From Rickettsia typhi (GTDB lineage Bacteria > Pseudomonadota > Alphaproteobacteria > Rickettsiales > UBA1997), in assembly GCA_945903615.1 (NCBI GenBank), contig CAMDOL010000044.1, positions 1 through 11,104 on the forward strand: a stretch of DNA of 11,104 nt, in the 5' to 3' direction. Under the pieces are notes generated by a model. The model saw only the letters and a list, made by a program, of their open reading frames with translations, was not told the DNA's origin and did no database searches. A program made the position numbers and the translations under genes. The first letter of the stretch is position 1; each line of letters begins with the position of its first letter. Below are positions 7,720 to 11,104 of the stretch, one piece after another.

Positions 7720-8649
7720 ATGTCAAAATCACACCAAAAAACTAATAATATCGCCATCTTCGCCCACTACGACAAACACAACATTGTTGATGATTATGTG
7801 CTGATCTATTTGCAAAATCTAAAAAAATTCTGCGACCAAATAATTTTTGTTTCTGATGGCGATTTATCAGCCCAGGAGCGACAAAAAATTTCTTCAATGG
7901 TTAGTGATATTATCGCCACCAGACATCAAGAATATGATTTTGGCAGTTGGAAAAGAGGCTTTAATCTTTTAAAAGAAAAATATCCGCAAGATTTTTTGAT
8001 TACAAATAAATTAATTTTTGCCAACGATTCTTGTTATTGCTTGGGTGAGTTTGATGGTATATTTGATCAGATTAAATCTATGCCAAATGTTGATTGCTTT
8101 GGCATTACCGACAATGAAGAATGTTCTTATCATCTCCAAAGTTATTTTTTAGTTTTTAATCAAACTGTTTTTCAGCAAGATTTTTTTGATATTTTTTTAC
8201 AAAATGTTGGGCAAAAAAAATATAAATACGATATCATCAAAGAATACGAAGTTGGTCTATCAGAGCTTTTGATCCGCAATAACAAAAAAATATATGCAAT
8301 TTTTGGCAGAGATTTGGTTCAAGATTATTCCAATCAAAACAAACCATTAATCAGAAAAAAAATCTTAAGAATCATTGGCTTATATCAAATTTTATTTGGC
8401 GTTAAAAGAATTTTTACCACCCTATTTCAAATCTCTGATTGCTATTCTTATCATAATGCCTTCTATCTATTGATATTAAAGGGTTGTCCGCTATTAAAAC
8501 GCTCAATTGTTCTTAAAGATTTTTTGCCAAAAAAATCTCTCAACTCTTCATCATTGTGTTATTTTTGGAAAAAAATTTTAGATAAGGAAACCATTTTTGA
8601 TGGCCAAATCATCTCCAATCACGCCACTAGAATTTCGCAAGCAAAATGA
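7720..8649 (+). CDS. Rhamnan synthesis protein F-like (RgpF family) glycan-assembly protein
   Basis: A 309-residue protein resembling the rhamnan synthesis F (RgpF) family, whose members are putative glycosyltransferases in rhamnose-rich polysaccharide synthesis. Visible family hallmarks are the N-terminal IAIFAHYDKH, EYDFGSWKRG at 71-80, IFANDSCY at 99-106, GITDN at 128-132 and HLQSYFLVF at 138-146. A C-terminal part with HNAF and GCPLLKRSIV resembles the usual end of the family. There are no clear membrane spans. The start follows the hepT stop by one base, and the end overlaps rfbD as ATGA, so the three genes are almost certainly one transcript. Standing next to dTDP-rhamnose reductase, it probably handles rhamnose transfer; the exact linkage is unknown. 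Confidence 0.85.
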   Translation: MSKSHQKTNNIAIFAHYDKHNIVDDYVLIYLQNLKKFCDQIIFVSDGDLSAQERQKISSMVSDIIATRHQEYDFGSWKRGFNLLKEKYPQDFLITNKLIFANDSCYCLGEFDGIFDQIKSMPNVDCFGITDNEECSYHLQSYFLVFNQTVFQQDFFDIFLQNVGQKKYKYDIIKEYEVGLSELLIRNNKKIYAIFGRDLVQDYSNQNKPLIRKKILRIIGLYQILFGVKRIFTTLFQISDCYSYHNAFYLLILKGCPLLKRSIVLKDFLPKKSLNSSSLCYFWKKILDKETIFDGQIISNHATRISQAK

Positions 8650-9509
8650 ACAACATTCTAATCTTTGGCAAAAATGGACAAGTTGCATCTAATTTGATTC
8701 GGCTTTTTGCTGAAGAAAATACCAGAGGTGATAACAAGGAAAATAATTTTAATGTTCATTCATATTCAAGCTCTGAGGTTGATTTTGCTGATCTATCAGC
8801 ATTGAAAAATTTTTTAAATAATTTATCAACAAAGCCAAATTTTATCATCAACGCCGCCGCTTATACCAATGTTGATAAAGCTGAAGATGAAAAAGCCAAA
8901 GGGGAAAATGATTTAGCCGATTTAATCAATCACCAAGCGGTGGCAGTTATCGCCAGATATTGCGCTCAAAACCAAATAAAACTAATTCACTATTCCACCG
9001 ATTATGTTTTTGACGGGTCAGGCACTGAGCCTTTCGCGGAAGATAACACCGCAAATCTTCACCCTCTTAATCATTATGGAGCAACTAAATTGCTTGGCGA
9101 AAAGGCAATTACAAATTCTAACTGCCAGCATATAATTTTTAGAATTTCTTGGGTTTATGATGCCAATCCAAACAGCAAAAATTTTCTCAACACCATCACC
9201 AGACTTGCCAAAGAGAAAGAAGTGTTAAATATTATCGATGATCAAATCGGCAGCCCAACATCAGCCAGTTTCGTTGCGACAAACACCATAAGAACCATAA
9301 AAAAATTTTCCAATTCCACAGAAAAATTCCCTAGCGGAATTTATCATTTAAATAATGGAAAATACATTTCTTGGTATGATTTTGCGTTGCAAATTGTGGA
9401 GGATTTAAAAATGAAAAATGTTGAGTTAAAGGTAAAAGAAATCTTGCCGATTAAAACTTCTGAATATAAAACTAAAGCGACAAGACCTTTAAATTCAAGG
9501 CTATTATAG
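8646..9509 (+). CDS. rfbD: dTDP-4-dehydrorhamnose reductase, C-terminally truncated
   Basis: RfbD (RmlD) carries out the last step of dTDP-L-rhamnose synthesis: NAD(P)H-dependent reduction of dTDP-4-dehydro-L-rhamnose. It has 287 residues. The Rossmann nucleotide loop GKNGQV is at 8-13, AAAYTNVDKAE at 70-80, STDYVFDG at 117-124, the catalytic Y144xxxK148 follows, then RISWVYD at 167-172 and IGSPTSA at 201-207. The protein ends ATRPLNSRLL, whereas the family normally continues past RPxNSxLD for roughly 20-30 more residues. The TAG at 9507-9509 is made by the first bases of a mobile element, so the final helix is missing. The catalytic core is intact and the enzyme may still work. rfbA, rfbB and rfbC are not in the window. 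Confidence 0.88.
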   Translation: MNNILIFGKNGQVASNLIRLFAEENTRGDNKENNFNVHSYSSSEVDFADLSALKNFLNNLSTKPNFIINAAAYTNVDKAEDEKAKGENDLADLINHQAVAVIARYCAQNQIKLIHYSTDYVFDGSGTEPFAEDNTANLHPLNHYGATKLLGEKAITNSNCQHIIFRISWVYDANPNSKNFLNTITRLAKEKEVLNIIDDQIGSPTSASFVATNTIRTIKKFSNSTEKFPSGIYHLNNGKYISWYDFALQIVEDLKMKNVELKVKEILPIKTSEYKTKATRPLNSRLL

Positions 9510-9746
9510 TGAACCCCAATTTTCAGATCACTCACTTTCATTTTTAGCAAGACTTTTTTACCCAGAAATATTATTGATTTTCTATCAACAAATAATGAGG
9601 TAAAAAATGTCATCAGCGAATAAACATTTAAAACAAGGATTGCGTGTTGTTGTTTTAAGAGGTGACAAGAGGTATTTTCAGAGATTTTCTGGGTCAAAAA
9701 GTCCGATGATTTTTGAAGGGAGATGGTCTTGACAATGTGGTTCACT
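9508..9746. mobile_element. Second MITE-like element with long terminal inverted repeats
   Basis: The tips AGTGAACC (9508-9515) and GGTTCACT (9739-9746) are perfect inverted repeats, extendable outwards to 12 of 13 bases. A second pair, 9551-9565 against 9689-9703, matches 14 of 15 and lies exactly 43 bases inside each tip. So the arms are collinear over about 58 bases (about 37 matches in an ungapped hand count). The inside has no transposase frame, only a 41-codon open frame (9607-9732). A short TTA stands close to both tips, but no convincing target duplication is seen. This fits an element caught between two different genes, truncated rfbD and headless pyrD. It shows no clear similarity to the first element. 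Confidence 0.7.
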
Positions 9747-10093
9747 TTAATATTATTGGTAGCACAACAATTTTTCGCCCACAAAATTTACGCAGTGAAT
9801 ATAAAACCCAAAGCGGTGGCCTAAGCGGTAAGCCTTTATTCTCAATACCTAACGAGGTTCTAAAAAATATTTATAGCCTCACCAAAGGCAAAATTTCAAT
9901 CACAGCCGCGGGCGCAATTTCTTCAGCCCAAGAGACGTCTTCATAAAATTGAACTGGGTCTCTCTGTGCACATTTACCCCACCTTAATCTATCAGGGGTG
10001 GCAAAAATTAAAAAAGAGCTGGATGAATGCTTAAAAAAAGACAGATTAAAAAACATTGAACAGCTAGTTGGGACAATTAATAAGGACCGCTAA
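9747..10093 (+). pseudogene. pyrD: Degraded 3' fragment of dihydroorotate dehydrogenase (class 2)
   Basis: PyrD oxidises dihydroorotate to orotate in pyrimidine synthesis. Only the last third is here. After the element edge comes NIIGSTTIFRPQNL, the family's ...SNTTISRPQNL region; then QSGGLSGKPLF (FMN-binding loop); then KISITAAGAISSAQ, where the family has I-I-GVGGISSAQ, so the phosphate-binding VGG is lost. The frame breaks near 9937-9944; the next segment, HKIELGLSVHIYPTLIYQG, is in the following frame. Near 9994 it returns to the first frame for AKIKKELDECLKKDRLKNIE and ...LVGTINKDR, ending in TAA at 10091-10093. Two frameshifts and a missing N-terminus make it non-functional as a dehydrogenase. 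A working pyrD would be expected elsewhere in the genome. Confidence 0.82.
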
Positions 10094-10141
10094 AAGATCG
10101 CCAAAAGCTTTTCTGTAAGAAATCAAAATTGAAAATAAAAT

Positions 10142-11104
10142 ATGCTAAACCGCCTAAAAAAAACCAAACTGCTTTTTGATATGACCCAGTTCCAGCATTT
10201 TGGAACTGATGGAGAAACTGGCATTTATAGAGCCGCTAATGAGATCTTCAAAAGACTAGTAGAAAGAGAGGATATAGACCTATATTGCTTTATTGATAGA
10301 AAAAAAATCTACAATAATGTTATTAAATATATCAAAAAAACCAGCCCAGAGCACCTAAATAAGATAATCTATTTAAAATATTTACAAAAAATTGCTCGAG
10401 ATAAAAATTTTATTTTTAGAGCTAAATCTTGCATTTATAAGGCTTTATATCTCCAAAAATATTGCAATATAATCAAAAATTTTGATTGGTATTTTTCTCC
10501 TTTTGACAACATTTCCAATTTAGTTTATCAAAATACCAAAACATCAATTTTAATCCACGATCTAATTCCAATAATGCAGCCCGAGTTTGTGGATAAAGAT
10601 TTTATCAAGTATTTTACTAAAATGATTGATAATCTAAAGGCAGATTTTGTTTTTTTCAATTCCAACTATAGCCGCCAAGATTTTCTAAATTATCGCAAAG
10701 ATTTTGATCCCAATAAAACTGCAATCACTTATTTAGCAGCTAGTGAAAAATTCAAACCAAGCGGCGATAAAAATTTGATCAGCCAAATTAAACAAAAATA
10801 TAACATTAAAACAGAGAAATATTTTCTTTCTGTTTCTAACTCCAATCCAAGAAAAAATCTTTTATTTGTAATCAAAAACTTTTTTGCATTCATAAAAATT
10901 AATAACATCAAAAACCTATCCCTTGTTCTCTCTGGCCCTAAAAGCGACCAATTTTATCAAAATTTGGCAATAAATTTTCCCGAATACCAAGATCTGTGTG
11001 AAAAAATAATCGTCACAGGTTTTGTGGAGGATGCAGATTTGCCAGCCCTATATAGTGGCTCACTAGCTTTTGTTTATATGTCGTTATATGAAGGTTTTGG
11101 CCTG
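10142..11104 (+). CDS. Family 4 glycosyltransferase (group 1), 3'-partial
   Basis: The frame is open from ATG 10142 to the window end, giving 321 residues with the C-terminus missing. It is a GT-B fold retaining glycosyltransferase like those of O-antigen and capsule clusters. The N-terminal domain begins LLFDMTQFQHFG with a TGIYRA motif. HDLIP at 139-143 is typical of this branch. The linker reads YLAASEKFKPS; the C-terminal domain opens with FLSVSNSNPRKNL (P236-R237-K238), then LVLSGPK, VTGFVEDADLPALY and the start of the donor-sugar motif SLYEGFGL (E317), where the window stops. It follows the pyrD remnant by 48 bases and has no visible Shine-Dalgarno site. It is probably part of the same polysaccharide locus as the GT2, RgpF-like and rfbD genes; its donor sugar is unknown. 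Confidence 0.88.
   Translation, partial: MLNRLKKTKLLFDMTQFQHFGTDGETGIYRAANEIFKRLVEREDIDLYCFIDRKKIYNNVIKYIKKTSPEHLNKIIYLKYLQKIARDKNFIFRAKSCIYKALYLQKYCNIIKNFDWYFSPFDNISNLVYQNTKTSILIHDLIPIMQPEFVDKDFIKYFTKMIDNLKADFVFFNSNYSRQDFLNYRKDFDPNKTAITYLAASEKFKPSGDKNLISQIKQKYNIKTEKYFLSVSNSNPRKNLLFVIKNFFAFIKINNIKNLSLVLSGPKSDQFYQNLAINFPEYQDLCEKIIVTGFVEDADLPALYSGSLAFVYMSLYEGFGL

Noticed and set aside
9344..9784. 146-codon minus-strand open frame
   Set aside because: It spans the 3' part of rfbD, the second element and the start of the pyrD remnant. Its composition is that of antisense sequence and no motif is visible.
9713..9946. Stand-alone 77-residue protein starting with TTG
   Set aside because: Its first residues belong to the element's right arm and the rest is out-of-context PyrD; it is a pseudogene segment, not a gene.
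10103..10116. Palindromic AAAAGCTTTT before the GT4 gene
   Set aside because: Five-base arms without a loop in an A/T-rich spacer; expected by chance and not a usable hairpin.

Overview
This window comes from an AT-rich Gram-negative bacterium. A CcoI-type copper ATPase, an AmiD/AmpD-type amidase, a dTDP-rhamnose reductase and a dihydroorotate dehydrogenase remnant fit a proteobacterium. The low GC, the weak Shine-Dalgarno sites and the palindromic elements touching gene ends suggest a Rickettsiales-like or other reduced alphaproteobacterium. That placement is inference, because no rRNA gene is present.

Left part (1-5822): the window opens inside a cysteine-rich, probably exported protein with a Sushi/CCP-like module. 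Thirteen bases later comes full-length uvrB (nucleotide excision repair). A peptidoglycan amidase gene on the minus strand converges with uvrB so tightly that the two stop codons overlap. A divergent 119-bp spacer leads to ccoI (FixI-type copper-exporting P1B-ATPase, which supplies copper for cbb3 oxidase).

First junction (5800-6112): the last codons and stop of ccoI lie in a 170-bp, almost fully palindromic MITE-like element flanked by TTAA. Its right edge abuts a headless 44-codon reading frame, which overlaps the start of the next gene as TAATG. It looks like the tail of a lost operon gene.

Glycan block (6112-9509): a GT2 glycosyltransferase, an embedded MntA-HepT (MNT/HEPN) toxin-antitoxin pair, a rhamnan-synthesis-F-like protein and rfbD are packed with ATGA overlaps or very short gaps. 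They read as one operon for a surface polysaccharide, probably rhamnose-containing, interrupted by a stabilising toxin-antitoxin pair.

Second junction (9508-10093): rfbD loses its normal C-terminal tail exactly where a second, unrelated 239-bp element with long terminal inverted repeats begins. Where that element ends, a headless and frameshifted pyrD 3' fragment begins. A GT4 glycosyltransferase gene then runs off the window end.

The most interesting reading is that both edges of the glycan block are scars, where non-autonomous elements sit between truncated genes. This suggests the block was assembled or trimmed by recombination between element copies. No CRISPR array, tRNA or rRNA was seen.
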